Assembly: GCF_020080835.1 (NCBI RefSeq) | Contig: NC_058163.1 | Span: 26,548,131 to 26,612,130, forward strand | From: Cotesia glomerata | Lineage: Eukaryota > Arthropoda > Insecta > Hymenoptera > Braconidae | Direction: 5' to 3' | DNA length: 64,000 bases | Shown here: piece after piece, positions 35,569-47,200 of the stretch | Position numbering within the stretch: position 1 is the first letter of the stretch | How the letters are laid out: every line of letters starts with the position of its first letter | Made by a program: the position numbers and the translations under genes | The notes under the pieces: model-generated | The model's input: the letters and a program-made list of their open reading frames with translations, nothing else | Told to the model about the DNA's origin: nothing | Databases searched by the model: none

Positions 35569-36865
35569 TAATTTCAATAAGACTCGACTCTAACAATAAT
35601 AAACACGATAAAATATTTTCAAACAACACAAAATTGATGAACAATCGGTTTATTTCAAAAAAAGTCATATCCAAGTCGTTAAATTGTTTTATGGTTTTTA
35701 ATTCCAATTCTTTTCAAGCTCGAGCTTAAAGTTTAGAGTACAAAGATAAAATAAAATGTTTTTTACTTAAAAATTGCGAGTAAGAGTTTAGCGAGTATGA
35801 GATTGAAGAAGGGTAAAACAAATCATTAAAAAACATAAACCAGTAATGAAAGTCAAGTTAAATGGTATCTATAATACAAGGAGAGACAGTTGATGATCGA
35901 TGTGAGGGATGAACCGTGTTAAAACGAAAGTAGATACCGATTCACTAGTATAACAGTGGTGTGGCAACTGAAAGTGCTCCGTAAGATTCAGAGGCTGAGG
36001 TTAAGAATTCAATCTCGCCGTTGGCAAACATTTTAACTTTCAACAGGACCCTTCCCTAGTTCTCCGACATCACAAGTCGAACGATAGAAACCAGTAGACG
36101 GAGAACGGTTTTAGTTGCTTTCTTCCTTCCAAAAGGAGTGCATTTATCCGATTTCCCTCTGCTAGCAGAGTCCCAGTAGAAGTTACTTCCACCCTTGCTT
36201 TTTTAACCACTTTTTATTATTCTTCTTCTTCTTATTTTCTATCTCCATAGAGTAGTCATGCTGAAATGGAAGCAACGTTTAAGAGACTACAGAAACCTCT
36301 AAGAAGATAAAGCTGTAGCCTTCGATGTAATAAAAACACGAAAAAAATTACTGTCTCATAGAAATATAACTCTAATTCACATGAGTTAATAAAAGTTCTT
36401 TTTTTTGCGGTCAAATAAAAATTCTTTTTAATTAAGTAAAAAAATAATTTTCATAGAAATTCTCACCTGACACATATACTAACACGCGTTCAAATGAATA
36501 GAACAAGTTGCTTTGCCAGCAAGAGTCGTTAAAGAGGCCAACAAGAAACAAGACTGCTGCGAATAGAGGTTCAAGCGTATGTTGCACATGCATTCACAAC
36601 TTTTTCTTTTGTTCACGACATGTGTGTGTACAAGTAAAGTTACTTTATGCGCTAAACAAACACGCTGCTCTTATTTGCATAAAAAGAATTCAAGTAATTG
36701 TAAACTTCAAAATCGATATGTGTTACCAAACTCGGACAAAAAATCAAAATCTGTTGTGTGTTGAAACCGCAAAAAACCAAACATTAGTCTCTAGTAAATC
36801 TGTTTTTTTAAAGTATTTTTTTTTTACTTTTTTTTTTTTTTTTTTTTTTTGAAAAAGGAATAATA
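35569..36865. other. Spacer, GC-richer at 35880-36200, poly-T at 36820-36850
   Basis: No recognised gene; open frames at 36508-36852 (114 codons, running into poly-Phe) are not supported. 35950-36190 looks like single-copy sequence of balanced composition. Confidence 0.45.
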
Positions 36866-37557
36866 CACGGATAGAGGAATTTGTTTATTTTTAATGAGCT
36901 TTATTAACTTTTAATAAATGATTTTTTAACATCAGAGGATTTAATAAATATTTATTAACAGTTAATAAATTATTTATTAAATGTTAATAAATATTTGTTA
37001 ACAGTTAACAAATAATTATTAACAGTTAATAAGTAATTTATTAAGTACAATTTATTAACTGTTAATAAATATTTATTAAAGGTTAATGAAAATTTGTTAA
37101 CTGTTAACAAATATTTATTTAAAATAAAAAGCAAAAATAGCAATTTTTTTTACACTTTTCAAAACCCTATAGCTGGAATACATGATAATAATTAAATTCA
37201 CTAAATAAATTAACGTTTTTAATTTTTAAAAATATAAACGAAAATTATGAGCTGTGTTAGAATTTGGTATTTTACAATAAACGTTATTATAATGCAATAT
37301 AATTAATTCAAATAATTTAAAAAGATGATATTTATTTATAAGCAATCTTCATATTATATGACATTGCAAGCGGAACAAATTCATTCAACAAAATATTTAT
37401 TTACTGTTAATAAATACTAATTAATTATTAATAAATGTACTTTCCTCCTAAATAAATATTTATCGAATGTAAAAAATATTTATTAAAATTTAATAAATAA
37501 GATAATTGTCTTCAAATAAATTGAATTATTAATAGTTAATAAATCCTTCTGTCAGTG
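36866..37557. mobile_element. Miniature element with ISL2EU-type ends (copy 4, 692 bp), TA/TA
   Basis: Begins CACGGATAGAGGAATTTG and ends AAATCCTTCTGTCAGTG; TA on each side. The outer parts are TTAATAAATATTTATTAACA-type arrays. The middle (37120-37400) is a separate AT-rich core containing GAGCTGTGTTAGAATTTGG that is shared with copy 5 at 38.6 kb. Confidence 0.75.
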
Positions 37558-38624
37558 TAAAATAGTATATTTTTTTTAAAATAAATTTATAAAGTCTAAG
37601 CCAGGATTACGATATTAATATCGTAAGTCTTACTGTAATTTCCTTTCCGTGTATTATAAACATTAATAACAAATTTAAGGCTACAGACTAGAGACGGTCT
37701 TTAGTACTTTTATTAGAACATAAAATCTTATCCGGAGGCACATTATTATTTTATACAGTAAAAGTCAATCCTTTTATACCAAATGTTTAACATGAATCCA
37801 TTGTTTGAGATCACACGATCCTTTTCAGAAGCATTGTGTTAAATCCGATAGAAGATAGAGTGAAGCAATTTGGAGGTTGGTAATCCCCTCGTAAAGCCCA
37901 AGACATCGTCAAGCATTTCAAGTTCCCTCCTCTATCTTTTTCCACTAAAGCTTCATGCAGACTCGTATTACGTTCCCTTTTTTTTAAACTTTTTCACTCA
38001 CTTCTTACCTTGGTTCATTTTTCTCATTCAGCTATTCCCTTTTTTGTTTTATTACTTTATTTTATATCCTCTTCCTTCGCATTTGGTGTGTTATATACCA
38101 TCGGTATGCTTTTTCCACTAATTGGATCAGAGATTCGTTACTACCGCCTCGCAATAATTAGTTTAAATCCTGCCATTAATATGCCGTGTTTTATTTTTTG
38201 TTACACCGTATGTAATCACTTTTTCTTCTTTTTTGATTCATTAAAACTCAGCATTTTGTATTAATGCTGAAAAACCGTTTGTTTTTATACATTTTTATGT
38301 CCTTTAATTACCAAGTAGTTTGACTAATAACTTTTTTATTTATGGTTTATTACCTCTGATTATAAATTCTGTACGCCTGTATTTATATTTTTGCTTATCG
38401 CTTTTTTTTCACTTTTATTTTTTTAAATCCTATCAATAACTACAAACGCGCTAATTAAATTCAAGTTCGCTTTTACTTAACACACAGCCATTTATTCGCT
38501 TTTTAAAATTACTTGAGTTCAAGCAAAAGCAGTTTTGAATTGAAAAATTTGTTCTTTGATTCAAGACCGATGAATTCTTTCAAATTAATTTTTTGTTTTT
38601 GATAATTACCAATTTTTAAAACGA
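37558..38624. other. Spacer, pyrimidine-rich at 37900-38110
   Basis: Two overlapping open frames (37870-38121 and 38010-38264) read the pyrimidine-rich tract as hydrophobic peptides; neither is recognised. Confidence 0.45.
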
Positions 38625-39252
38625 CACTGATAGGATTTGTTTATATTTAATAAGCTTTATTAAATGTTAATAAATGATTTTTTAACATCATAGGATTTAA
38701 TAAATATTTATTAACAATTAATAAATTATTTATTAAATACGATTTATTGAATGTTAATAAATATTTGTTAACAGTTAACAAATATTTATTAACAGTTAAT
38801 AAATAATTTATCAAGTCCAATTTATTAACTGTTAATAAATATTTATTTATGGTTAATGAATATTTGTTAACTGTTAACAAATATTTATTTAAACTAAAAA
38901 GCAAAAATGGCAATTGTTTTGACACTTTTTATAACCCTATAATTAAAATACATGATAATAATTCAATTAACTAAATAAATTAACCTTTTTAATATTTTAA
39001 AATATAAAAGATAATTATGAGCTGTGATAGAATTTGATATTTTTCAATAAACGTTATTATAATGTAATATAATTAATGCAAATAATTTATAAAGATGATT
39101 TTCTATAAGCAATTGTTATATAATATTCATATTATATAATATTGCAAGCGGAATAAATTCACTCAAAAAAATATTTATTAACTGTTAATAAATTAAATAA
39201 TTGTCTTTGAATAAATTAAATTATTTATAGCAGAAGTTAAAAATTGATAGTG
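38625..39252. mobile_element. Miniature element with ISL2EU-type ends (copy 5, right end decayed)
   Basis: Begins CACTGATAGGATTTG (a few bases deleted relative to the consensus) and shares its 21-bp word arrays and central core (GAGCTGTGATAGAATTTG) with copy 4. The right terminal repeat is not intact; the sequence drifts out near TTATTTATAGCAGAAG. The minus-strand frame here repeats the heptad LLTVNKY, which reflects the 21-bp DNA repeat, not a protein. Confidence 0.65.
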
Positions 39253-40607
39253 ATTTTTTTTTTGACAAAAATAAAAAAAAAAAATATTTTTATCTGTTAT
39301 CAAGTTTCATGCATGAACACTCTCGAAATAATAAAGGCTTGTAATCGGAAAATAAATGGAAACTTCACTCTACTCTCAGTAGAGGTGTACAACGCGTGAA
39401 AATTCATAAACAGTAAAAAAATGTAACCATTGGAGTATTATTTAAATAAAAACCATAAGATCATTTTAATTACGATGAAGCTGGCCGGTCATTAGTATGA
39501 ATAAGCAAAGGCCTTTTATCCCGTCTGGTGGCTATTACGGATTAAAGTCTTTTAATTAGAGGCCTTTTTCTATATTTACTTTCCCTTGAATTTTTTTCGC
39601 CCAGTTAAACTTTTTCATTATTATTTTATTTAAAATTTTATTTCTTATTCTTTTTGCAGCATTTAAATTGCCTGATTCTACCCCTTACATTTAAACGTAC
39701 TTCTTAGAGGTAGAGGTACTTTTCCTTCTGTACTTTGTAACCTTTTTTATGTTATTTACTCTTTTTTCCTCAACTTCTCTCTCTCTCTCTCTCTCTCTCC
39801 TCTTATACTTAATACTGTATAAAATCTACAGAATCTTATCGTCTTATTTCCCGTCATCAAGAAGAAGAGAATACACACTTGCATTTAGTATAAATTAAAG
39901 TGGAAATCCGTATACACTAAAGCACAAGAATAATTGGGGATAAAAAAATGATGGTAATGAAGGAAACAAAAGACTTAATGAATTTAATGTCATTAACTTT
40001 AAACTAAGGTAAATTATTTCGGAGTCTCTGGTAATGTCTTTGGCTTTTTTACTAAATAAAATACTATTTTCATTTTTTCCTTTTAAAAGTATGAGTACAT
40101 TAGAGTTAAAATTATTTTACTTGGACTAATTATTTATTGAAAATTAATTCTCAAAAATAAACAGGTAATATTTAAATATTTCAAATTTTTTTGCGAGAAA
40201 AAAAAAGCTATATTTACCAATAGAATATTTTTAGTAATAACTGTATCAATAAACAACTTTCAAGTATTTAAAATCATAATTTATTTTTTGTATTTATGAA
40301 ACACGCTCGATTACTAAGTAACACAAACTCGTTTATTGACCAGAAATTTTTCCACTTAATTATTTTTATGTTAATATATTATTTGATAATTGCCTTTTAA
40401 AATATTCATTGCGATAATTTTCGCTTAAGAATTGAATTTTCTTTATTCATGTACCGTAAAATTTATAATTTATGTTTTTGTACTTCTTATAGAACTTTAA
40501 TTTCCGAGATTTGAGTTTAACAACATGAATTTTAACTACAAATTTTATAAAAGAAGAAAAAAATTGTATTAATGGTTATTGTTATTAGATAAAAAATACT
40601 GAGTTAA
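39253..40607. other. AT-rich spacer with a (CT)n tract at 39776-39799
   Basis: Pyrimidine-rich around 39700-39860, including about 12 CT repeats. Nothing else recognised. Confidence 0.5.
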
Positions 40608-40702
40608 TAATAATTACTAATTATAACAATAATTACTTGAGTAATTAATAATTACTAATTATAACACTAATTACTTGAGTAATTAATAATTACTAATTAT
40701 AT
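40608..40702. repeat. 38-bp tandem repeat, about 2.5 units
   Basis: The unit TAATAATTACTAATTATAAC plus AATAATTACTTGAGTAAT is repeated with one A/C change. It is itself rich in inverted ATTACT/AGTAAT words. Confidence 0.8.
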
Positions 40703-41046
40703 TTTTATTTGACTAATTATTAATATTTAGAGCAGCAGTATTTAGAGCATCGGGTTTTTTCCAGCATTTTAGTAATTAGTGTATTTGAGCGATCAGTTTT
40801 ATTTCTGTGAACTTATTGTTTAATTCGACAAATGCCAAATAAAAACCATTGACTCTGTCAGTGAAAATATCAATAGTTCTGTGAGTGGCGTAAAAAAATA
40901 TGAGCTTAAAATACACATGATAAATTAATTTATCAGCCAATACCTTTTATTTATTTTATAATAGTAATGGTCAGGGTTTTATTTGAATCTCGATTTTTTT
41001 TTAAATATTTGCATTCTCACAAACAAAAATATCTTTATTTTTAAAA

Positions 41047-41325
41047 ATTGACGTTTGTTAAAATGCACTGTACTTTTTTAACTATTGACATTTTTAAAGA
41101 TATAAGCTCATCCCGACGTTACACTCATCAAGAGCTTTCATTTGAGTACCCACATGCATTTTCATATATTTTTCATATATACATATATATAAATATATGA
41201 AATATATAAAAAATTGATGTGGGTACTCAAATGAAAGGTCTTGATGAGTGTAACGTCAGGATGAGCTTATATCTTTAAAAATGTCAATAGTTCACAAGAT
41301 ATAAGCTTATTTCTTAATTATATTT
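41047..41325 (+). repeat. Foldback repeat family, copy G (single palindromic unit)
   Basis: AAAATGCACTGTACTT then one unit (about 41088-41290) and TTCACAAGATATAAGCTTAT. Both family end sequences are otherwise missing, so this is the shortest copy. Confidence 0.8.
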
Positions 41326-42487
41326 TTTAATTATTCTTTTCTTACTGTAGATGATTTTTAACATTAAATAATTTAATAAATATTTCTCACTAGTTAATAA
41401 ATTCTTTTCTCAAAACTTTTTTGCACAACTATTTTTTCATTTTATTCTCTTGTTAATTCAAAAAACTATAAAAATTTTGATACTATTATGTTGATAATTT
41501 AATAAAGATTATTTTTATCATCTCTAAAAAGTTATTCAATGTCCCAGAAAATAAAAAAAAAAAATAATAGAAAATTTTCCACAATTGTGTCGCTAATGAC
41601 AAAAAAGTCTACCGGCAAATGAGTTTATTTAAAAAAAAAAATAAATCTGTTTCATTTACACTTCTCCCTATTGAATAATTATTAATCCCTCAGTCTGTCT
41701 GAAAAAAAACGCCCTTAAAAAAAATTTTACGCAGCAAAACCATACATAAAAGTATAACAATAAAAATTTACTCGAAAGAACTTGAATTAAGCTAAATATT
41801 AAAGAAAACGAAAAATGGAACGTAGTGCGTCTGAACAAAGTAGGTTATTGACGTAAATAATTAATGATATTGATTGAGCCACAATTGATATAATCGATTT
41901 CATCAAGAACAATAAATTGAATAGAACTAACCCCCAATCGAGTCTGTTAACTCAGCTTCTCGAATTTCACCCAACAATTCATATACATAGCATTAAATTA
42001 TATACATACCATACAACACAGATATATACAAAACACCAACAGTCAACAGTCATCAGCCCGCAATTTCATGCACGGAGCACAATAAAACTCGGAGATCGAT
42101 AAGAGCGTAATTAAATCGGAATAGCACCGCAACTCTCCCAGCACTCTCCAATATCTATATCTTCCCCTAGAAATTCTATCACTCTATTTTTTGTCTTTCT
42201 CTCTCTTTTATACCTTACACCTTAAACTCCTGTAGCGTTTGTCGCCATAAAGGTGACGTGACACGCACGTGGGCATGAAATCGGTTAAAGTTAACTTCAC
42301 AGTCTAACCGGTCGTGGGTCACGTACTTGTCTATGTAACCCCCGGGTTCGTTGATTGTGGCTTTTTAATCGAGCAGTGAAAGCCAAGTACTAGCTCTTTG
42401 TTCTATATGAATTTAATATTTTTATTTTTAATAAATAATATAGAGCTCCGAAGGCTGAAATATTTATCCGAAATATTTATATAGGCA
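41326..42487. other. AT-rich spacer, GC-richer at 42220-42370
   Basis: No recognised gene. The patch 42240-42370 contains CACGTG-type and CCCCCGGG words but no open frame or tRNA fold. Confidence 0.45.
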
Positions 42488-42755
42488 CACTGATAGAAGG
42501 ATTTATTTGTATCAAAAAATATTTTTTAATAGTTAACAAATCAATTATTAGAGACCACTTTTTAGAATTAAAAAAATATTATTTGGTATTTAAAATGATT
42601 TGTTTGTATTCAATAAATCTAATATTCATTTATTAAATATTAATAAATCTTTTTAAAAACTAAGAAATATTTTTTAAGGACTAAAAAGCGGTCTCTAACA
42701 AATGATTTGTTAAATATTAACAAATATTAACCATAAACAAATCCTTCTATCAGTA
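42488..42755. mobile_element. Miniature element with ISL2EU-type ends (copy 6), matches the left block of the 8.4-kb transposon
   Basis: Begins CACTGATAGAAGGATTTA and ends AAATCCTTCTATCAGT(A). AGAGACCACTTTTTAG near the left is mirrored by AAAAGCGGTCTCTAACA near the right. This is the palindrome seen at 8376-8624. Flanking dinucleotides are CA on both sides rather than TA. Confidence 0.7.
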
Positions 42756-42993
42756 CAATACAGGAATTTTAATAGAAATATAAGACCGAGAATAATTAAT
42801 CTTAATAAAAAATTGTTACTTGCGATCTGTAATAAAATTTTCTGTTATAACAATATCGTTATAAATAAGTATAGAAAACAATTCATTACTTTTTCATTTT
42901 TACTGATAATGACTGCGTTAAAAATTTAGTTAACAAATTGGTTTGGAAATTGATTAATAATGATAAAATGAAAGATAATGTCAAATAAGTTCC

Positions 42994-43567
42994 TTGTAAG
43001 AATATAAAAAGTCATTTTTGTTCTAGATCTTAATATCTCAAACTTAACTCTCTTATAAAGAAAAGATTCAGCGATCATGCGCCCTCTGTTGGGAATTTTT
43101 ACAACTTAGGTATCTAAAAAGACGCTATTTGGTTGAAAATTTATATATTGACAAGTATAGGTATGTCAAAATATATTCAAAAATATTAATTTGACATACC
43201 ATACCATATCAGGAAATTTTCTCACGCGAAACTCTTTGTAAAAATATAAAAAAGTCATTTTTGTTTTAGATCTTAATATCTCCAACTTAACTTTCTAGTA
43301 AGGAGAAGATTCAGCGATTATGCGACCTCTGTTGGAGATTTTAAGAACTTAGGTATCTAAAAAGACGCTATTTGATTGAAAATTTATATATTGACAAGTA
43401 TAGGTAGGTCAAAATATATTCAAAATTATAAATTGGACATATCATATCATATCAGGAAATTTTTTTCAAGGGAAGCTCTTTGTAAAAATATAAAAAAGTC
43501 ATTTTTGTTTTAAATCTTGATATCTCAAAACTTAATTCTCTAGTGAGGAGAAGATTTAGCGATTATG
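42994..43567. repeat. Tandem array, about 242-bp unit; third unit split by the BEL/Pao insertion
   Basis: Unit starts (TTGTAA.AATATAAAAA) recur at about 42994, 43236 and 43480. Each unit contains GATTCAGCGAT.ATGCG.CCTCTGTTGG and AAAAAGACGCTATTTGGTTG-like marks. The third unit stops at ATGCGCCC and resumes after the retrotransposon at 49276 (TCTGTTGGAGATTT), ending near 49398. Non-coding. Confidence 0.85.
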
Positions 43568-43572
43568 CGCCC

Positions 43573-44255
43573 TGAATAATTACAGAAAGAGCGGAAAAGC
43601 GGGGATCAGGTTTAGGGTTGGATATCTCAATTAAAACGCGTAATTTATTATCAAAAATAACACTAGTAATTTATTTACATTAATTACACTCAATATTTAA
43701 TATTTTTAATAGCGGATTGTTAAGATAAAAGCGGATTTGTAAATTACAGCGTGGGTTGCAAAAGCGAAGCCGGTTGACACGTGGTTGAACACTTTGCCGG
43801 CACTGAAAAAGCGGTGAAATAAATGCACTGTTAACACAATTTACCTATAACAAATTAAAGCGAATTATTAGCGGTTAATTTAAGCAATTTAAATTATAAA
43901 ATAAGCGAAATGCGATTTATTAACAAAAACGAAAGTAAAGAAAAACTAATGGCGACTTGATGCAGCGAAAGCGTAGAAGCGAAAGATACTAATGATAATT
44001 CGTCTTCTTCCTCGTTGACTTGGAGAAGAAGGCTAATGCGCATGTCCAGCGAGAGCGATAGCCAATCAATAATTCGTTCTATTGATGTCGACATCGATAG
44101 CCAATAGTAAAATTCAATACATGTGGCGTGATCGAGCGGTCGATTGGCGCAAGCGTGTGAAAATTAGCGGGAACGAGCGCTTGTCAGGTGCGTATTGTAA
44201 ATTTGGGGAGCCCACAGTGACGTAGTGCTCACTAAGTGGGCCTGTTCACTGAACA
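43573..44255 (-). repeat. 3' LTR of the BEL/Pao element
   Basis: 683 bp, almost identical to 48587-49270; the visible differences cluster near 43924-43950 (AAAAACG versus AAATAGCG, and GAAAAAC versus GAAATAC). The end abutting the internal region is a 13-bp palindrome (TGTTCACTGAACA), preceded by an inverted GCCCAC/GTGGGC pair (44210-44215, 44236-44241). Confidence 0.92.
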
Positions 44256-47200
44256 TTCTCCCCGGCGTTGGCGGCTGCGTCGACAAGATCATCCTCTTCA
44301 TGCGTCAGTGGCAAGACACAAAGCTTTGTAATTGGGCGTACCAGCTCTGTGTTAACTGTCTTCACAGTTACCACGCGGATTTGTCCATCTGCTCCTGGAT
44401 GGACAGCAATCACTTTGGCTAATGGCCACTTGGTTGGCGGAAGATCCTCAGTGGTGATCAGTACAACTGAACCCACTTTGATCTGGTTGCGTTGATGATG
44501 CCACTTTGAAATGGCCTGGTAGCGGTGGATACAGTCCTGGTAGTAGCGTTTCCAGAAATGTTGCACCATTTGCTGGACTTGTTCCCAGTGCGAGAGCCGA
44601 GCAGGTTGTAAATCTGTCAGCGATGGCTCTGGGACTGCGGTCAATGACTGTCCGATTAAGAAATGACCTGGAGTTAATACAGCCAGGTCAGCAGGATCTT
44701 CATTAAGCGGTGTAAGCGGTCTGGAATTCAATATGGCTTCAATTTGAGCCAGTAGCGTCGAATACTGCTCAAGCGTCAATAGCGAGTCTCCGATTGTTCT
44801 TCGGAGGTGAAATTTAATAGATTTCACAGCGGCTTCCCATTTTCCTCCAAAATGTGGAGCTCCAGGCGGATTGAATTTCCAGTTCGTGCCATCTTGCGCG
44901 ATCAGACTTGATAATTCTCGTAATGTGCGGGATCCTGCTGCGAATAGTCGTTTCAGCTCTTTTTCTGCTCCTACGAAATTGGTTCCACAGTCAGAATATA
45001 GCGTGTGGCAGATACCTCGGCGACTAGTGAAGCGGCGATAAGCGGCGATGAAAGCGGCAGCGGTGTAGTCAGTGACTAGCTCTAGATGAACAGCTGAGCT
45101 GAACATGCATACAAAGACAGCAATCCAGCCTTTGTATGTTTTTGCTCCACGTCCTTGAAACGTTTTCAGCGTGATAGGTCCAGCGTAGTCGAGTCCTGTA
45201 TGCAAGAAGGCTCGAGTTGGCTGTACTCGTGCGGCGGGTAGTTGACCCATCAACTGTTGAGCGCGTTCTCCACGGTGTCTCGTGCAGATAACGCAGCGTA
45301 AAATAAATGATCTGACTGGAACACGGCCTCCAATGATCCAGACAGTCTTGCGTAAGTCAGCGAGCGTAAGCTGAGTACCTCCGTGAAGCGTTTTGCGGTG
45401 CGAATCATCAATCAAAATTGATGTAAGCGGTGATTGTCGCGGTAGAATCGCTGGATGCCTCTCTTCTGGGTCCAGCAATGCGTTTTTCAAGCGGCCACCG
45501 ACTCTCAGGACCCCCTGATGGTCGATGAACGGAGTCAGCTTAGTGATGCTGTTATTTTTAGGCAGACCATCACCATCTTGTAGCGTGTGAATCTCTCTAG
45601 CGAAGTATTGTCCTTGAGTGAACTTAATCAAGGTCAATTTAGCGCGCTCCAGGTCTGATGGAGTAAGCGGGTAGGCCAGCGAAGATTGTGGAACTCTTTT
45701 GAAGCGGTCGATGACACGATGCCAGATGCTGAGCTTCCTAAGTAATGGAAACAGCTGCGAGTAATGCGATAGTAATTGTTGGAGAAGGCAATTTTCTGCT
45801 TTCCAAGTTACTAATGTCAGACCTTGGCGTTCTTCTCGATGCGTTGCGTTGTCGGTTGGAGGCTCAAGAGTGGGCCAAGAGGATTCTGGTTCATGAAGCC
45901 ACGTAGGTCCATGCCACCAGAGAGCGTGTTGCTTTAGTTTTAGCGTAGGTATACCTCTTGAAGCGCAGTCAGCTGGGTTTTGTTTTCCTGGAATAAATTT
46001 CCAGGAGACATCTCGAAGCGTTTCTTGGATTTTTCCCACTCTATTGCGGACGAATGTCTTCCAGCGGATTGCTGGACTTTTAATCCATGCGAGAGTCACG
46101 GCGGAGTCAGTCCAGAGATTGATCCTGACATTTTCAAGCGACTGAACTTCTTTAACATGAAGTATCAGTTGTGTTAGCAACCATGCGGCAGATAATTCCA
46201 AGCGTGGGATTGTTATAGTCTTCAGCGGTGCTACTTGCGTTTTTGAACACAGAAGTGAGACCTTTGTGTTCCCATCAGCGTCAGTGACTCTCAAATAAAC
46301 AGCGGCAGCCATAGCGTTTTGCGAAGCGTCTGAGAACCCGTGCAATTCCATAGTTGCTCCAGGTGCTATATTATTCCAGCGTGGAATGCGGATGGATTCG
46401 ATGTTTCGAAGATCCTCGCGGTATCCAGTCCATTTGTGAATGAGTGATGGTGACAATTGTTCATCCCATGACACTCTATCTAGCCACAGATCTTGCATAA
46501 AGATCTTGGCTTTGACGACTATTGGTGCGAGAAGTCCTAGCGGATCATACAGTTTAGCGATTTCAGACAAAATAGCTCTCTTTGTCTTAGGCGTATCTGG
46601 CGGTAGCGTGTACTTGAACTGGAGAGCGTCAGTGCGTGAATTCCAGTACATGCCCAGGATTTTTACTGGTGCATCACTGATTTCTTTAAGCGGTGTATCC
46701 AGCTGCTTTTCTGGAGCGACTTCAGCGAGTAACCGTGGGCTATTGCTAGCCCATTTGGCAAGCGGGAAGCAGCCTGCTGCACACAGAGCTTTTGTTTGTA
46801 CTGCAGCCTTGATAGCGTCTTCTTCGTTGTCTGCTCCACCGTAGATATCATCTACGTAGCGTGTTTTCAACATTGGAGCAACAGCTAGCGGAAAGCGGTG
46901 TCCTTCATCCTTTACTAGTTGGATAAGCACACGTACAGCGTCAAAAGGTGCACTAGCGGTTCCGTATGTGACTGTCTTGAGACAGTAAGCGTCTATTAAG
47001 TCATTCTCATCTATCCAGAGAATGCACTGAAGCGGCCAATCAAGCGAGTCGACCTCAATCTGTCTGAACATCTTGGTGATGTCAGTAGCGAATAGAATCC
47101 TGCTGCAACGGATTCTCAACATCACATCAAAAATGTCAATTTGCGTTTTGGGTCCTGCGTGGAGAATGTCGTTCAATGAAATTCCTGTAGATGTTGCACA

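Noticed and set aside
39776..39799. (CT)n tract as a regulatory GAGA-type site
   Set aside because: A simple repeat alone is not evidence of regulation.
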